Shown one piece after another: positions 5,459 to 6,579 of a stretch of DNA of 6,579 nt. A program made the translations under genes and the position numbers. The notes below the pieces were generated by a model, which was given only the letters and a program-made list of their open reading frames with translations, was not told the DNA's origin and ran no database searches. Source of the DNA: Phycisphaerae bacterium (lineage in GTDB: Bacteria > Planctomycetota > Phycisphaerae > SM23-33); the NCBI GenBank assembly GCA_030754715.1, contig JASLZV010000038.1:1-6579 (forward strand), given 5' to 3'. The stretch's first letter is position 1. Each line of letters begins with the position of its first letter.

Positions 5459-6541
5459 TCAGGCCCACTGCAGCGCCGGTCCGCCTTTTTTGACCTTGCC
5501 CAGTACCCAGCAGCGCTCCCCTGCCTTGGTCAGTGTGGTCATTATGGCATGAGCGAAGTGAGGCGCGACGATTATCACAAAGCCCACGCCCATGTTGAAG
5601 ACGCGCATCATCTCGATCGCATCAACCGGACCTTTCTTAGCGATGAGTCTGAATATGGGCGGAATTCGCCAGGAACCGCGCTTGATGCGGACTGTCAGAC
5701 CACTTGGCAGCACGCGCGGCAGGTTGCTCGTCAGCCCGCCGCCGGTGATATGGGCCATCGCCTTCACCACGCGCTTGACACGGTAGTTCTTGAGCACCTT
5801 GGACACAGAACGGACGTAGATTCGCGTCGGGCGCAGCATCTCCTCGCCCACGGAGGCGCCTTCCAGAAGGGCGGGGCGCGAATCGAGTTTATACCCCCCT
5901 CCTCCCAGCAGCACCCGCCGGGCCAAGCTGTAGCCGTTGGAGTGCAGCCCATCGGAACCCAGGGCAATAGCCACGTCGCCTACCTCGGTGCGAGACCCGT
6001 TGATGATCCGCCTGCGCTCGGCCACCCCCACGGCGAAGCCGGCCATGTCAAACTCGTCGGCCTTGTAGAAATCGGGCATTTCGGCCGTCTCGCCGCCGAG
6101 CAGGGCGCACCCGCTTTGCCTGCATCCGGCGGAAATGCCGCCGACGATGTCGGCTATGCGGGCGGGCTTGAGTTTGCCGACGGCAAGATAATCCAGGAAG
6201 AACAGCGGCTCGGCCCCGCAGCAGATCAGGTCGTTAACGCACATGGCCACCAAGTCGATCCCGACGGCATCGAACCGGTTCATCATAAACGCGACCTTGA
6301 GTTTTGTGCCGACGCCATCGGTGCAGGCCACCAGAACCGGGTCCTTGTAGTTTCGCTTGAGGAGTTTCTCGGAGTAGTCCAGGCTGAAGCAGCCGGCAAA
6401 GCCGCCGAATTCATCCAGCACGCGGGGCGTGTTGGTCCGCTTTACCATCGCCCCGATCCGCTTGACAATCAGCTCTGCGGCGTTGATGTCAACACCGGCG
6501 TCCGTGTAAGTCATTGGTTTGGCGCTCTTCTTTACAGCCAT
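5459..6541 (-). CDS. purM: Phosphoribosylformylglycinamidine cyclo-ligase (AIR synthetase)
   Basis: PurM converts formylglycinamidine ribonucleotide to aminoimidazole ribonucleotide with ATP, the fifth step of de novo purine synthesis; it is a cytoplasmic homodimer. The 360 residues include a nine-residue Lys-rich leader ahead of the family's usual start, MTYTDAGVD (10-18). The ATG at 6541 is preferred because AGGA lies eight bases upstream; M10 (plus 6514) is a possible alternative. Family motifs follow in order: DGVGTKLK (75-82), DLVAMCVND (96-104), GAEPLFFLDYLAVGKL (109-124), GGETAEMP (149-156), AGFAVG (167-172), LHSNGYSLAR (199-208), HITGGGL, and FNMGVGF near the C-terminus. The usual VDIDAGN near the N-terminus reads VDINAAE here, a small departure. 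The frame is intact and full length. It is the first gene of the minus-strand group; no other purine gene is visible within the window. Confidence 0.97.
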   Translation of the reverse strand: MAVKKSAKPMTYTDAGVDINAAELIVKRIGAMVKRTNTPRVLDEFGGFAGCFSLDYSEKLLKRNYKDPVLVACTDGVGTKLKVAFMMNRFDAVGIDLVAMCVNDLICCGAEPLFFLDYLAVGKLKPARIADIVGGISAGCRQSGCALLGGETAEMPDFYKADEFDMAGFAVGVAERRRIINGSRTEVGDVAIALGSDGLHSNGYSLARRVLLGGGGYKLDSRPALLEGASVGEEMLRPTRIYVRSVSKVLKNYRVKRVVKAMAHITGGGLTSNLPRVLPSGLTVRIKRGSWRIPPIFRLIAKKGPVDAIEMMRVFNMGVGFVIIVAPHFAHAIMTTLTKAGERCWVLGKVKKGGPALQWA

Positions 6542-6549
6542 GGCCCATA

Positions 6550-6553
6550 TCCT
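6550..6553 (-). promoter_or_regulatory. Ribosome binding site of purM
   Basis: TCCT on the plus strand reads AGGA on the minus strand, eight bases before the ATG at 6541. This favours the longer PurM N-terminus over the internal Met at residue 10. The remaining bases to the window edge show no clear promoter. Confidence 0.55.
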
Positions 6554-6579
6554 AGCGACTGGCCCAAACGATGCAACCT

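Noticed and set aside
1..6579. A hidden novel defence, mobile or CRISPR-like system
   Set aside because: The window is nearly filled by recognisable housekeeping genes. I saw no spaced repeat array, no transposase, no terminal inverted repeats and no composition break.

Overview
This GC-rich bacterial window holds housekeeping and metabolic genes with no mobile element, CRISPR array or RNA gene. Five genes are complete and one, groES, is cut by the left edge. The GroEL and GroES sequences look most like those of Planctomycetota, perhaps the Phycisphaerae side. That placement rests on recalled family resemblance, not a search, and is tentative.

Plus strand, about 1-2634: the 3' part of groES, a 70-nt spacer with a small hairpin, then full-length groEL with a strong Shine-Dalgarno sequence. 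A GC-rich hairpin that looks like a terminator follows groEL. After a leader containing short ATTGGAA-type repeats comes a YjbQ/UPF0047 gene (secondary thiamine-phosphate synthase family). Positions 2635-2769 separate the two converging gene groups and show no convincing gene or terminator.

Minus strand, read from right to left, 6541 down to 2770: purM (AIR synthetase, purine biosynthesis); a hairpin plus T-tract immediately followed by a sigma70-like promoter; rbsK (ribokinase); a 39-nt spacer carrying a perfect 6-bp hairpin; and a large polytopic membrane protein that resembles GT-C glycosyltransferases and ends in a TPR-like soluble tail. rbsK and the membrane protein look co-transcribed from the promoter in the purM-rbsK gap. 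PurM and RbsK both belong to phosphoribosyl metabolism: RbsK supplies ribose-5-phosphate, the PRPP precursor, and PurM closes the imidazole ring.

Nothing here amounts to a new defence or mobile system. The points most worth a second look are: a GroEL, sitting next to its GroES, with non-standard residues at three positions known to matter in E. coli (equivalents of D83, Y203 and D495) and no GGM tail; a GroES with an N-terminal extension encoded by a tandem repeat; the ribokinase/membrane-protein pairing; and the terminator-promoter junction between purM and rbsK.
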